A stretch of 64,000 nt of DNA from NCBI GenBank assembly GCA_012932295.1, contig JAAONU010000123.1, positions 1,984,001 through 2,048,000 on the forward strand, given 5' to 3'. Below are positions 34,301-46,224 of the stretch, in pieces (position 1 is the first letter of the stretch; each line of letters opens with the position of its first letter). The translations under genes were made by a program, and so were the position numbers. The DNA is from Cyclina sinensis (lineage: Eukaryota; Mollusca; Bivalvia; Venerida; Veneridae). The notes below the pieces were generated by a model that worked only from the letters and a program-made list of their open reading frames with translations, was not told where the DNA came from and did not search any database.

Positions 34301-37300
34301 AGTCGTACTCAATTTTCATATAACCCTCACAAAAAATTCACAAAGTGATAGTTGAAAGCAAGATCTGCATGTTCATCTGTCTGACTGTATGTCCTGTATT
34401 ATTCATTCCAAGGAATTCAGTACTGTCATTACATGTTTTTGTATGGTGGATGAATAAAGGATAATTGATCTTGTACCTATAAATTATAGATTGTTATATA
34501 TCTATTGAAATTTTCAGTTGTATGTTTTGATGCCAAAATGAATTTTGATGACAACGCAGAGTACAGACAGGCAGATATATTTGCCATGGACGATCTATCT
34601 GAGACAGACCCACGTGAAGTGGAGGCCACAGAACATCACTTGAATTATATAGGACTGGAGGGAAATATAGGGTGTCTAGGTAAATAGTGAGTCTTGAATT
34701 ATATAAGACTGGAGGGAAATATAGGGTGTCTAGGTAAATAGTGAGTCTTGAATTATATAGGACTGGAGGGAAATGTAGGGTGTCTAGGTAAATAGTGAGT
34801 CTTGAATTATATAGGACTGGAGGGAAATGTAGGGTGTCTAGGTAAATAGTGAGTCTTGTAATCTCTGTCAAAGTTGAAAGCAGAATAATGGTGGGGTAAA
34901 AACGCTGGAATCAGAGGTTCAAGTAAACTAAGAAAGACAAACAGCATTCTTTTTGTTTGAAAATCTAGGTGTTTGGTGCAAAATAAATTTACAGGACCAT
35001 TAGCATCTTTTGTGTAATGTTTAAGTCAAAGTTGATTTTAACGTTATGGCCTTTTTAAGTGTTCAGATTTTCTGCTTTTATTGAAAGCAGTATTATTTAC
35101 ATTTGCAGAGATTTAGAATGAAATATGTGTATGTGTATGTAAAAAAAAAACAGTGAGTTCTATAGACCAAGATTATAGGCCTGATTTCTTTCAAGACCAT
35201 ACCTTTCCATTTAAAACTAATTATGACTAACTGTAAAGAAGTGAACAGGCTGATTTTTTTTCAAGATTAAGTGAAGAACAGAAAGTTTTTAAAGGTGGGC
35301 CTCATTTTTGTTTTTGCTGAAAGTTATTCTTTGTATTAAATTTTTTGCATTATTTTCATGCATATTTCTTTTTTCTGGGAATTTAACCAAAGGCTACTTA
35401 CACGTCTGGTACCTGAACACTGTACAGCATGAGTGAATGCTAAAAGTTCTATGTGCTATCATTTTCTAGAAGCAGATAGCTCTTTTTTTGCATTGACCTC
35501 TCCATTTATAATCTGTAGGTTGTTAAAGTGACAAGTATAGTTACATGTAGTTACAGCTTTATCTGATAACACTAAAAAGGACTGTTTATTTCATGCATAG
35601 CAGTAAAATTTTTTTTTCAGTGAATGGTGCTGGTTTAGCTATGGCTACCATGGACATTATCAAATTGTTTGGTGGGGAGCCGGCAAACTTCCTCGACGTA
35701 GGAGGTGGTGTGACGGAAACTCAAGTGTACAATGCATTCCATATACTGACGGCTGATGCTCATGTAAATTAATGTCTCTTAATTAGTTAATATTGAAAAT
35801 TTGTATAAGATAACAAATATAAAAATGCAGAAATGAAAATCTTAAGCTTGATGGAGTTAAGTAGAATAAATTTCAGCAGATGACGCTGAAAGCAAGTACA
35901 AGTACAGTCCAAATAGTTTTTTTAAGGTGGTGACAATGAGGACAATTTTTTTTTATCCCCCCGCCAAAGGCGGAGGGGATATTAGGAATGCCCTTCGTCC
36001 GTCCGTGCGTCCGTCCGAAACAATTTTGTCCGGAGCATAACTCCAAAACTACTTGAGGTATTTTATTCAAACTTCATACACTGACAGAGCACATTGGTAG
36101 GTAGTGCAATGTGCAAGTCCAATAACTCTACCTTGCCTTTTTTTAGAGTTATTCCGATTTATCAAATTTACTTGATAAATTTTGTCCGGAGCATAACTCC
36201 AAAACTGCTAGAGGGATTTTATTCAAACTTCATACACTGACAGAGCACATTGGTAGGTAGTGCAATGTGCAAGTCCAATAGCTCTACCTTGCCTATTTTT
36301 GGAGTTATTCCCCTTTATCAGAATTACTTAATGAATTTTGTCCGGAGCATAACTCCAAAACTACTTGAGGGATTTTATTCAAATTTCATACACTGACAGA
36401 GCACATTGGTAGGTAGTGCAGTGTGCATGTCCAATAACTCTACCTTGCCTATTTTTTAGAGTTATTCCCCTTTATCAGATTTACTTGTTTACATTTTAAA
36501 AATCCCAGCATATACATGTTTATCTAATTCTTGAATTCTTGAACTTATTATCCCTGCGAAAGGAGGAGGGGATATTAGAAATGGTCTTTGTCCGTCCATG
36601 CGTGCGTCCATTCCAGTTTTGTCGGGAGCATAACTCCAAAAGTACTTCAGTGATTTTCTTCAAACTTCATATACTGAAAGAGCACATTTGGAGGAGGTGC
36701 AGTGTGTAAGAATAATAACTCTACCTTGCCTACTTTTAGAATTATTCCCCTTTATCAGATTTAATTGAAAAACTTTGTCCGAAGCATAACTGAAAAAGTG
36801 CTTGAGCGATTTTCTTCAAACTTAATACACTGACATAGCACATTGGTAGTAAGTGCAGTTTGCAAGAACAATAACTCTACTTTGCCTATTTTTTGTGGGA
36901 TTTTCTTCAAACATTATTACATTGAGTGTTTGAAAGTACAACCTTCAGGTAGCTTCTTCCCGGCGGGGGGATTAACCATGTGTAACATGGCTCTTGTTTA
37001 GATTTCTTTATTTTCATACCACATCTTTTTTTCCTTTAAAAACATACTGATGGGACCTAATAATATTTGTATAGTGTAAGGTAATTCCATTCTATCAAAG
37101 TTTGTTTGATTGCGTGTCAACTGTTTTCAGGAATCAGACTTCTTAATTTTGTATAGTCTTATTTTTATGCCCCCGAAGGGAGGTATATAGTTTTTGAACT
37201 GTCCATCCATCTGTCCGCACTAACGAAAATAAATAGGGAGCCATCTGACTGGAAACATAACAAAAGAGAACAATAGAGTTCATTCCGTCACAATAGAATA

Positions 37301-39256
37301 AGGTGCCAGTGGCCCTCTGTTAAACAAAAGAAAATAACAAAAGAAAAGGCCCCCTATCCAGTTTCGGCCTGAACTCTGTCTGCCTGTCAGTCCGTCCGTC
37401 CATCAGTTCACCAGAAAACTTTAACATTGGTGATAACTTCCTTATTAGTGAGTGGATTTACTTCATGGACGCAACACCCCTTTGGACATGACCTTCCCAC
37501 TGACCTATATTTATGTGACCTTGATGCCTGAATGTCCTTCAACTTGAAGATCCAATTGTCCAAAAACTTTAACATTGGTGATAACTTCCTTATTAGTAAG
37601 TGAATTTACTTCATACTTGGACGGAACACCCCTTTGGACATGACCTTCCCACTGACCTATATTTATTCGACCTTGTTGCCTGAATGACCTTCACCTTGAA
37701 TATCCAATTGTCCAAAAACATTAACATAGGCAATAACTTCCTTATTAGTAAGTTGATTTACTTCATACTTGAACACAACATCCCTTTGGACAAGGCCTTC
37801 CCACTGACCTGCATTTATCTGACTTTGATGCCTGAATGACCTTCACCTTGAAGATCCAATTGTCCAAAAACTTTAACATAGGTGATAACTTCCTTATTAG
37901 TAAGTTGATTTACTTCATACTTGCACACAACACCCCTTTGGGCAAGACCTTCCTACTGACCTATATTTATTTGACCTTGACCCCATAATATCCAAGGTAT
38001 CTCTTGAACCCATTGAAATATTTTGATCTTACTTTATAGAAATGATAAGTTTACCCTCCTGATGGGCAGAATATAAGATTTTGTTGGCTGTGTCCAAAGG
38101 CAAATTAACAGAAGTTCAAAAGTTGAGTTGTTCTTCAATTTGTGTCTACCACATGTCACTCTGTAATATTTAGGGAAAATTTATGATAGCCACATGTTTG
38201 ATAGAATGTACGATTTGGTTGGATATACCAAGTTCAAGGTCTTACACGAGATAAAAAGTTGTGTCAGTTTCCCATTTCATGTCAGCTCTATACCTCTTAA
38301 ATACCTACAAGTATATCTTTCATTTTTCTGATCTTTTTATACACAGCTACATTACATTTTGTTGATGATTATAAGGAACTAGTTTATTTCATCTATTCAG
38401 ATAGATTTTCATGTACATTCTTTTAAAACTTTTACTCTCAGTACTTTATTGATTTTTAGTATTTTTTACCTCTAAATTTATTAAAAATACTAGAGAAACA
38501 TTTTCATTCAGTCTTTTCTACTCTTTCTTCTGATACATGACCTATGGGGGCATATGTCAGATCTTTAACAGCTTTGGTTTACCTTATAAAATATATCAGT
38601 CTTTCCTTTAAAACAGTTTTATTTCTGTTTCAGGTAAAAGCGATTTTAGTCAATGTTTTTGGAGGTATAGTAAACTGTGAGACAATGGCTAATGGTATAA
38701 TCAAAGCATACACTGATGCTCATATGACAGTCCCAATGGTTGTTAGACTAGAAGGTCAGTGACTCATTCTAAGTGTATAAATTTTGATATATGTGTAACT
38801 TTGGACTACACGCCTATTTAGGACTATCTGAAAACCTGAAATTGAGGCTGCAGCTTGAACTTTCAGGGGTGAACTGATGGTGGGGGGTGGGGGGGGGGGG
38901 GGCGTGCAGTGAACTATCAGGGGCAGCAGCATTTGATTTCATTTTAACTCACTTAATCAGGAGTAAGAGATGTTGTAGCACACAGTTTTGAAAAATTAAG
39001 CTAGGGAAAAACAGCTATGACTTACTTAGTCATCAAAATTGTGATTGTTGTGGATTGTAAATATTTCTAAGCAGTACTTTGATCCTGTTCTGTGGTTTTG
39101 TACATTTTTTAATCATTTTCTTTTTAATGTTATTTTTCAGGTCAAAATGCAAAGTCAGCGATGAAAATATTAATCGAAAGTGGCCTGAACATTACGCCAG
39201 CTTCAGACATGGCTGACGCTGCACAGAAAGTTGTTTCCGTCTTGCCCAAGTCCTGA
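25354..39256 (+). CDS. SUCLG2: Succinyl-CoA ligase (GDP-forming) beta subunit, mitochondrial, 10 exons
   Basis: Exons: 25354-25425, 28905-29049, 31347-31446, 31752-31995, 33204-33293, 34080-34176, 34518-34679, 35621-35763, 38634-38754, 39141-39256. All phases agree: 429 codons plus stop (human 432). Residues 1-24 ([17 protein letters not shown]...) are Arg/Ser-rich with no acidic residue, a typical mitochondrial presequence; the mature part opens near [13 protein letters not shown]-grasp marks follow: GGRGKG (86-91), [19 protein letters not shown] (238-242) and D254 for metal binding. The CoA-ligase part has [11 protein letters not shown] (305-315) and VFGGIVNC (359-366). The beta subunit pairs with SUCLG1 and makes GTP from succinyl-CoA in the citric acid cycle. 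[14 protein letters not shown] and FGGIVNC favour SUCLG2 over SUCLA2. Exon 1 is joined by phase and presequence logic only, so it is the least certain exon. Confidence 0.93.
25614..27959. mobile_element. Mutator-like DNA element in SUCLG2 intron 1, 2346 bp
   Basis: Terminal inverted repeats of about 101 bp (25614-25714 and 27859-27959) differ only at the outermost base by eye. They are flanked by perfect 9-bp direct repeats TCCTAACAG at 25605-25613 and 27960-27968. Long TIRs with 9-bp target duplications are typical of Mutator-like (MULE) elements. Each TIR is itself built from repeated GGACCGAAATCTAC motifs. The AT-rich interior has no recognisable transposase, only one short zinc-finger-like frame, so it looks non-autonomous. 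Near-identity of the TIRs suggests recent insertion. Confidence 0.85.
26480..26629 (+). CDS. Short zinc-finger-like ORF inside the Mutator-like element
   Basis: 49 codons opening [12 protein letters not shown] and continuing [13 protein letters not shown]. The spacing C-x2-C-x4-C...H-C-x2-C-x4-H-x3-C looks like the N-terminal half of a PHD- or RING-like treble-clef zinc finger, with the aromatic-before-His typical of PHD fingers. It stops soon after (KYSQKSI), so the domain is incomplete unless it is spliced. It may be a remnant of an autonomous element's protein or a captured host exon. No other coding sequence is visible in the element. Function is not assignable. Confidence 0.4.
   Translation: MEFPCVVCFKECLNGSIHCPNCKNWVHAECANFVVIHTAEVEKYSQKSI
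28185..28904. other. Rest of SUCLG2 intron 1
   Basis: AT-rich intron sequence between the Mutator-like element and exon 2. An 86-codon plus frame (28378-28638) is cysteine-rich but has no signal for expression or any known family, so I do not call it a gene. Confidence 0.45.
29375..31337 (+). repeat. ~2-kb dispersed repeat with ~165-bp internal units, SUCLG2 intron 2
   Basis: It opens TTTTTAGCTCACCTGAGCAC and closes with CAGGTGAGCGATCCAGGGCC...GCCCTCTTG. Inside are about nine degenerate tandem units of roughly 165 bp with the core AAAAATCTTCTTGTCAGAAA and 'TAGATATTTGG', near 29630, 29796, 29958, 30123 and onward. Two units (about 30241-30420 and 30541-30740) are more alike and look like a later internal duplication. 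No coding capacity. A truncated inverse copy lies at 9322. Confidence 0.75.
32470..32965 (+). repeat. Degenerate ~150-bp tandem repeat, SUCLG2 intron 4
   Basis: Three to four loose repeats share 'TGAAACTTGGTTTTTAAGTAGC', 'GTATGCAGTTG' and 'AAGGTCAAGGTCATT' cores. Divergence is high and the ends cannot be fixed. Open frames on either strand here are incidental. Confidence 0.5.
34639..34854 (+). repeat. 54-bp tandem repeat seeded from SUCLG2 exon 7 edge and donor
   Basis: Four near-identical 54-bp copies start at 34639, 34693, 34747 and 34801. The first contains the last 41 bp of exon 7 (coding for [12 protein letters not shown]) plus the donor G|GTAAAT. The next three are intronic duplicates of the same exon edge, each with an intact GTAAAT donor. 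Every copy carries an in-frame TAG right after the donor, so only the first donor leaves the protein open. Confidence 0.93.
35954..36999. repeat. Dispersed repeat with ~170-bp internal units, SUCLG2 intron 8
   Basis: It opens TATCCCCCCGCCAAAGGCGG and ends CCGGCGGGGGGATTAACCATG, an imperfect inverted pair. Internal units share 'TTTTGTCCGGAGCATAACTC', 'ATACACTGACAGAGCACATT' and 'ACTCTACCTTGCCT'. A second partial start (about 36550) suggests two elements or an internal duplication. No coding capacity. Confidence 0.65.
37166..38000. repeat. Dispersed repeat with four ~155-bp units, SUCLG2 intron 8
   Basis: It opens TATGCCCCCGAAGGGAGGTA. After a 'CTGTCAGTCCGTCCGTCCAT' tract come about four tandem units with the core 'ATTGGTGATAACTTCCTTAT' and 'CCCACTGACCTATATTTAT'. 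Together with the previous element it fills much of the 2.9-kb intron 8. Confidence 0.6.
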
Positions 39257-39796
39257 TAGCATGTTCATTTTGTAGATTAAATATTGTTTGCCAATATTAA
39301 TACATGTATATAGAGACAGCTAGAAATACAATCATTGACCAGAATTAACTGTAGAATTCGATTGCTATGCATGCTTTGTGATAATCAGAATTTAATGATG
39401 AAACTGTTGTCAAATATATGTTCACAGACTGCCTCGGCAAAACAGACAAAACCTGTGTTGTGATGAACGATTGCTTATTGCAGGGTGTTGTTTACAGTAG
39501 TGTGTTACAGAAAATATTTGTTTTTTTTTCGCTTCATTTTTTGTTGTAAATATTTCTGTGTAGTAGAAATTTATTAATTGCGACTGAGACCTCTTGATTA
39601 TATTCAAAGTTGATTCACAGTATTCATCTGTTATAGTGTTTTCTGCAGGTAACAGGTTTTGAAATCTTCATACAGTTTCTCATGACCATCAAGGAGATCT
39701 CAGGGAACATGGTCATAATGCTTTATTCAGATATACATGTAAATCACGGAAAACTGATTTATGCAAAAAAATTTATAGATTTTGCATTTTTTTCTA

Positions 39797-40490
39797 TTTT
39801 AGCTCAACTTTTCAAAGAAAAAAAGTGGAGCAGTTGTCATGACCCTCTTGTTGGCATCAGCTCTGTTTAACTTTTTCATTAAGGTCCAAAGCTATTTACT
39901 TCAAATTTAGAATACTTGTTCACTATCAAAATATGATACAATTTCTAAAGGATAGATAACCCTTAATTTAATTTTGCAAAGTTATGCCCCTTTTTGACTT
40001 AGGATTTCTTGGTTAACCTTTTTTTGTTAATGTCCATTTCTCAAAAAGTGTCTAAGATATTGCATTCAAACTTGGAATATTGATCACCAGCAAGACCCCT
40101 TCAAAGATTGTTGGTACCTATGTCCCTTGGGGTCAAAATTAGCCCCACCCCAGGGGTCACTTGATTTTGCTTAGACTTATTTATAAAGGAAAAAAACGTC
40201 TTGGCCTACAAATAAACTATTTACTTAAATGGGATGGGTAGGAACTTCCCCCCAACCTGCATTGGACCCCACCAGTTAACCTACACTTACCCCCTATTTG
40301 AATTTTTTTTTAATAGTTAGGTACTTGTCTCCCCAAGACTCTCCACATACACAAACCCCAACCCCCTTTTTTCCTTCTTACAGCTGGCCCTTCCCCACTC
40401 ATTTTTTTTTCAGTTTGACTTAGCTTATAATTAATTATCCATCACTAAGAGAAATGGAGGGTTCTGTCCACAGACAAGTCTTGTTTTTTG
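39797..40490 (+). repeat. Dispersed TTTTAGCTCAAC repeat
   Basis: It opens TTTTAGCTCAACTTTTCAAA and closes near CACAGACAAGTCTTGTTTT, with internal text like the other dispersed repeats ('CTATGTCCCTTGGGGTC', 'CCCCAGGGGTCACTTGATTT'). An odd C-rich insertion lies at about 40240-40400. No coding capacity. Confidence 0.5.
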
Positions 40491-42847
40491 CAGAATCACA
40501 TGAGAATAGATTAGCAGCATATTGTAATTGCAAATTGTTTATATCATGTACATGTAGATTTATTTAGTAATCTGTAATTAAACCAGTATTGGAATTGATT
40601 TTGTGTGAGTTACGATGTAGTCAATATTAATCAGGATGCCAGCAATTTGTTCACATATATTAATTTGATATTTAACCATTCCCTTTATTATCTTATCATT
40701 TGACATTTCCCGTTCACATATAGCCCACTATTATTCTAAAGAATTCCATTGATGCGTACGTAAAAAATGTATTTAGAGTTAAATTATTAAAAGTAAAAAA
40801 TAAATAACTCCCAATCCAGCAATTGCTGGTTTGAATCCAGACACAGACTTGAACATTCCTCATTCCATACAACAATAGCTGAGGGAGATAACTCTGGGAC
40901 ATAATTAGTAAAATCAACTTCAGAAAGAGAAACAGTAATTTTCTTGCTTTTGAACTTTTTTCAAAATACCTGCTCATTTTGATTGAAAAATGCAGGTTAT
41001 GTGTAATATTATGCAAAATAATAGTTTACATATATACATGTTTATACTGTCCATACATTTTTTTGCTTTTTGTCTGTCATGAAGCGAAGATTTGTGTTCA
41101 GGTGTTAATGTTCAATTTCATATGTGTTCTACATTGTTTGGAAATGGGTTTTATTTGGGCATATCATTTTCAAGATTTGCTTGTAATATATGTTTCAAGG
41201 ATAATATCAACTAATGTCAGAGAGAAACCATTTGTCTGGTGATATAAAATGTTTGTTTATTAAGGGGAACATTGTTTGGACGAAATATCTTTATGTTATC
41301 TTTGTTTTTACATTATCTTTGCCCTCTATAATGAATTATTTTATAGCCCTGAACTGCATGTATATCTTTGTAAAATATTGACCCAATATTGTGAAAATGA
41401 CCTATATTTTCATGAACCTTGACATGAAAAATCTGTTGTGCTTAGTTTATATTTTTTCTAGCATTTTTACTTTACTAGAGGCTGTTATTTTAGATGAGTG
41501 GTCATATAAAGCAAAAGTGTTCAGGAATTTCAGTTTGGGTTTTCTGTCATTTTTATTGTATTATATAACTCAAAACAAAGTCATTATTGTCATCATTATT
41601 TTTCTATCTAGTCAGGGCATGTTTTACATCAGTCCTTTTAGTGTCCAGTAGCTTATTGCTTAATGCTGTTGTTTCAAAGAAAGGGGACATTTTGAATGAC
41701 AAACCTGAAGTAATTTTTAACTTTTGAACCACTGAAAAGAAGTCCACAGTGGATAGTGTCTTTAAATGTTCTTTTCACATGCTGTTTCAAAGCCATTGCA
41801 CGAATAAGATTAACCATTGCAAGCTTTTTCCATGTCTAAGAGGAATGAAGACATCATTTTGAAGGTCAAGGTCACAATATGAGTTACACATGAACCAAAA
41901 CATCTGCTTATGGATGGAAATATTTTAATTTTTTTTATTTGGTTATTTTTCAGCAAAACTAGAGTAAGTCTTTGATGGAGGCACATGTTAATAATTATTT
42001 TAATTTGGCAGAACGGAATAGCAGTTAATACACATAGTAGTATACTAGTCTCATTTAGGAGCTAGAGGGTTGCTTAAATTTGCTATGTTGGATTATGATT
42101 TAGGGATAAATTGTTGAAACTGATTGTGATATTTGTATGTATATAGGTAGGGTATATCAAATTATGAAAATGATTGGAAGGATGCATTAAAACTAGAAGA
42201 GAAAATTTCTTGAGTTCTCATTTTAACCATTTAACACTATTTTTGGTGAAACGTTATAGTGTTGAGTTCTTTAGTTCAACAACATACCCTCAACTTAAAT
42301 CTTGACACAAAACTGACCGAGAAAAACTAAGCTGTGGTCTTTGGCGTGTTTGAGATTGCTGGGTGAAAACTGCCTACCCTTGTGGATGAAATCAAATGCT
42401 TTCTTGTTGCAGTTTGTCCCAGTAAATTGTCATAGTTAAGACAACTTTTGTATTCACTGGATTTTTCCCATGTCACATTAAAAATGCAACATTCTGTAGA
42501 GAAAGGCATTTCATCCGGCATGATCTGGTCATAGAAAAATAGAGAAGCAAATTCTGTTTTTACTTAGCACAAGAACAATGGCCAAGACCTATGATAGAAG
42601 TGATTTTAACTTTGTAGGAAAAACACCTTTTAAGAACTATTTTCACGGAGTATGCCATTTAAACCGTACATGTCTGAACATTTGGTCATCTGAAACTATT
42701 TTGATATAACAATCATTTTTTACCCTTAATGGATATGCTTATACCTGGGTGTTTTTTTATTTTTTTTATTTTAAGCTGTTGGCAATTTCAAAATAATATT
42801 TAGGTAATGAAAAAACAAAACACAATTACTTGAATTCAATCTGTACA

Positions 42848-42853
42848 TTTATT
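42848..42853 (-). terminator. Poly(A) signal of HB-A
   Basis: AATAAA on the minus strand about 240 bp past the HB-A stop codon. HB-B and HB-C have the same hexamer about 155-160 bp past their stops. Confidence 0.6.
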
Positions 42854-43095
42854 TTACAAGTTAAGAAATAGAGATATACAATAAATATTTGATTTACACA
42901 ATGTACATTTTTTAAATGTACTGTTCATTGATTAAGACAAGGATGACCTTAGCTGACACGCTTCTGTAACAAAATTCTGAACTGAAATAATTGTACTTAA
43001 AGCCCAGTTCATTTTAACAGTATCCACTAACAAAGCTATGTACATAACAACTGAAATTATATGCGTAACAGTAGCAAAATATTCACTATGGAATT

Positions 43096-45477
43096 TCACT
43101 GTAAATTTTGTGCATAAGTGGAAGCCCCCAGTCCTGACTGATATAAGAAAGGTGGATACTGAAAATGCCTGTTTGGTTGAGACAGTTGCTGTGGTGACGT
43201 CTTCAGTCCATAGTTTGAAGCAGACGACACTGCGACAGATGGCGCCATCGAAACGGCGGGAAAATGTTGGCTCTGTAAGCTAGATGTCTGATTGGTCGAC
43301 TGAAGTCTAGAATGTCCCGGATGGGCTGAAAACTGACTGGAAAGCTGCTGGTTGTTGTTTGGACTTAGTGACCCTTGCATCCATGGGTAGTTGAAGTATC
43401 CTGGTATAGCTTGCGGTGGTGATGACGTCATCATATGTCCTGTTGGCATGAACCCGTATGGTGCGACAGGCGACATCATTGGTGACATGGGAAAGTAAGG
43501 CTGCGGTAAGTTGTTCATGTTGTCATTGACTCGCCTGCGCCATCTTGCTCTCTTGTTCTGGAACCAGATCTGTTGTAAAAAAGAAAATTTCATTTATCAC
43601 TATACTGTATAGACCACGTCGTAATTATTATTTTTGCAGACTTAGGAATTGAGTCTTGTGCATCATGTGTGTGGTAAAGCACTTACAGACCATACACAAC
43701 TATTCGATTAATGGTTACTGAACGAAACATAATTTTAGTATATTTACTTTCTCTGAATTATATATGACGAAACTGGTAAGCCTCTGGTCAGAGCATGGGT
43801 CAAGAAATTTTGCTAAGGTTCGGTTTTTAAAAAGGCAAGTCAGTTATTAGACTTAATATGTACCTTGATTTTGTTTTCGGGAATTCCAAGGTCTTTTCCA
43901 ATGTTCTCCATCATTTCTGAGTCTGGGTATGGGTTCTCATGGAATATTTTCAGCAGCGCCTGTACTTGCTCATTGGTGTAATTAGTGCGCGCCTTTTTCT
44001 TCGGCTGCTCTTCAGTGATCTCAGGACTTGTGACCGTTCCAGTATTCGAACCAGGGGATGAGTTCGTGGAACCAGACGGGGAAGATCCGGCCCCAACAGA
44101 CTGAGGGGATGTTGATCCTTGTGTAGAGATGGACATGTCTGTAGAATTGGAACCGTCTCCAGTTCGGAGATTATCGTTGCTGTCATGTTCTACATCAACA
44201 ATATTGTCGTCTGTGAGTAAAAAGGAAGGAGAAAATAAGAGATGTCTCTAATATTAAGGAAAAATCTTATTGATTTAACTTCTGTTTCTTAGAATTTTCA
44301 GGCCATAGAATAATTAAAAAACTGGTCTTTCTTTTGTATTTTTCGAAATCAATGGTAACAAGGAACACGGACAATTATAAAAATTTAAGGGAAAATTAGG
44401 AGACCACTTTTTTACCTTAAATTCAATTACAATTAAATTGCCTGTCACCAAAATAATAGGTGCATTTGTATTTACCTTCACGACTTTGGGGCCGCTCTTG
44501 AAGAATCTTGTGTCTGAATGACAGGAAGTGTAATGTACTGTACGGAGAAAAGTGTGATGCACGAGTTGCCGAACTTGGAAGCTGACTCTTCTGTTGCTGG
44601 GTAGAATCTCCAAGCATGCGCGTGATGTTATGTGTAACACTTCCAGTTCCGGGGAGAACAGGCGAGATACTGATTGGCTTCAGTGGCTGATTCTCCTTTT
44701 CTGGTGTATTTGTAAGCGGGGGAATAGGCATCGGCTGCACGACAGCAGACGACTTCCTTGGATAAACGTCATCAAGAGAGGAAAAGCCGTGCGAAAGAAC
44801 GTTTGGCTGCTGACGATTTCCGATCGGCTGAAGTACCTACAATGAACAAAAATATTTATTTAAATAATCAGTTTGAATATTACCATATAAAAACGGGTAT
44901 CTAAACGAGATACACGAAAGAACTGTGAAATCGCCTGCATCCAACGATTAACGCAACCTATTTTTTGATATTTTTCTTTTAGAATAATCATGACTAACAG
45001 TTTGCATACTCAGACAGACTAAATTCCTCTCCTTCTCAGAAAACCTAAAAACTCGTCGAAAACACATACAAACCATATATACGCCAAAAATATAAAAAAA
45101 GTGCGTTTTATTCTCAAGAGGTATTCACCAAGATTGTAAGCTGAAAATAAGTATTAAATTCTAAACGAGAAAAGGTGTTGTAAATATATGAAGTATATGC
45201 CGTTATGGTCATTTCTAACTTTTTAAATGATTTAGATTGTTTTTCAGTTCAGTTAAACTGTAGGTATTCGAACTCATACATTCATACAAAAACTATTATC
45301 TTGTGTTCTAATATTTAACTGTACTATGAAAAATAACTTGTAACTGGTAGGGTGTATAATATTTTTCACTTTCACTAAATAGATTACTTTTTAAAGAATT
45401 TATCTTGAAATAAATGCAATTGATGAAATAATTTAAAATATTGTAAAATACTTAATGCTACTTACGTTTTCATGCAT
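43096..45477 (-). CDS. PRD-like homeobox gene, copy A, 4 exons
   Basis: Exons (minus): 45477-45466, 44836-44476, 44210-43864, 43569-43096; phases agree, 397 codons plus stop. The homeodomain is at about 195-254: R5, Y8, L16, F20, and helix 3 IWFQNKRARWRRR with W48, F49, Q50, N51, R53, so the DNA-contact residues are intact. An intron falls exactly between homeodomain residues 46 and 47, a site common in PRD-class genes; there is no paired domain. Residues 21-27 read HENPYPD. N-terminal conserved blocks are THNITRML and PYSTLHFLSFR; C-terminal are NNLPQPYFPMSPM and YGFMPTGHMM. The first coding exon is only MHEN. Probably a sequence-specific nuclear transcription factor; I cannot assign a named family. 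HB-A is the most divergent of the three. Confidence 0.9.
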
Positions 45478-45578
45478 GTTTCCAAGCTGTTGATTCACCA
45501 AGCTGTGGTTGTTAATTATATTTTGTTTTCTCTTGTAAGAGCGCTGAAGTAATTTGGTACAGCTTGGAGTAAATTTGC

Positions 45579-45586
45579 TTTATATA
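45579..45586 (-). promoter_or_regulatory. TATA box of HB-A
   Basis: TATATAAA on the minus strand, about 102 bp before the HB-A start codon. HB-B and HB-C have TATAAAAG at nearly the same distance, so the placement is conserved between paralogues. Confidence 0.75.
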
Positions 45587-45599
45587 CCCGCAGCATGTA

Positions 45600-45800
45600 C
45601 TTCAGACATGACACGACTCAAACTTGGAACTTATTTGATGTATCCATGTCAGTAAGTATTGCAAACAAATTACAAACATCCTAGGTTGAATTGTTGAATT
45701 CATCTCACCACGTTCTTCCAATCATATGATTACGCGACCATTTACAAAAGATCAATTATTCACACATTAATCTGCAATCGTTCACTTAAACGATTTTGAT
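45600..45800 (-). promoter_or_regulatory. Conserved proximal upstream element of HB-A
   Basis: Blocks shared with the HB-B (about 54760-54935) and HB-C (about 61940-62120) upstream regions: GACTCAAACTT, TTATTTGAT/TTGTTTGAT, CAAACAAATT(A/G)CAAAC, and TCAATTATTCACACATT. The rest of the upstream DNA is much less alike, so these blocks are candidate shared regulatory sites. Confidence 0.6.
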
Positions 45801-46187
45801 CACCGGCCATAGAAAATTAATGAACCGTGACAGACAAACACTGGTAATGACTGACCGTGCTCGAGACCTCGTGCTGACAAAGAGGCAATCAAAAATCACG
45901 TGACTAATTAACAACAGTTGCTGACACTTTGATAATGTTTGATTGCATCCATCAAAAACAATGCAAACATCATCAAAAGTGAATTATCTCATTTGCAGTC
46001 CTGATCGGTAACTGCAATTTGACACGGTAAGTAAAAATTCTCTCAGCACTTAAAGTGACTTTAGATTTTGTTTCAATCAAAAAGTTATTATAAAGCGAAT
46101 GAATAATTTTTAAAAGTCTTATGACACGCTAATAAGTAAATATTTGAGAACTTTCCACTGAAAGTTTGATTTAATTAGATTATATTT

Positions 46188-46192
46188 TTTTT

Positions 46193-46223
<31 letters not shown>
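46188..46223 (+). repeat. Poly(T)-poly(G) run
   Basis: About 17 T followed by about 19 G. A similar G-run occurs in other positions of this cluster (49505-49523 and 63818-63834). Lengths are unreliable in assemblies. Confidence 0.7.

Positions 46224-46224
<1 letters not shown>

Larger units (their letters stand above)
39257..43095. other. SUCLG2 3' UTR and convergent intergenic region
   Basis: SUCLG2 (plus) and HB-A (minus) converge here. The SUCLG2 3' UTR starts at 39257; its end is not certain, with an early ATTAAA near 39276 and others later. A dispersed repeat occupies 39797-40490. The HB-A 3' UTR lies at the right end. Short frames in between have no coding support. Confidence 0.5.

Noticed and set aside
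34494..34871. 125-codon minus frame with repeated [17 protein letters not shown]
   Set aside because: Antisense translation of the 54-bp SUCLG2 tandem repeat; 54 is a multiple of three so the frame stays open.
31347..39256. Assignment of the ligase gene as SUCLA2 (ADP-forming)
   Set aside because: [29 protein letters not shown] and FGGIVNC match the GDP-forming paralogue as I know it better than SUCLA2.
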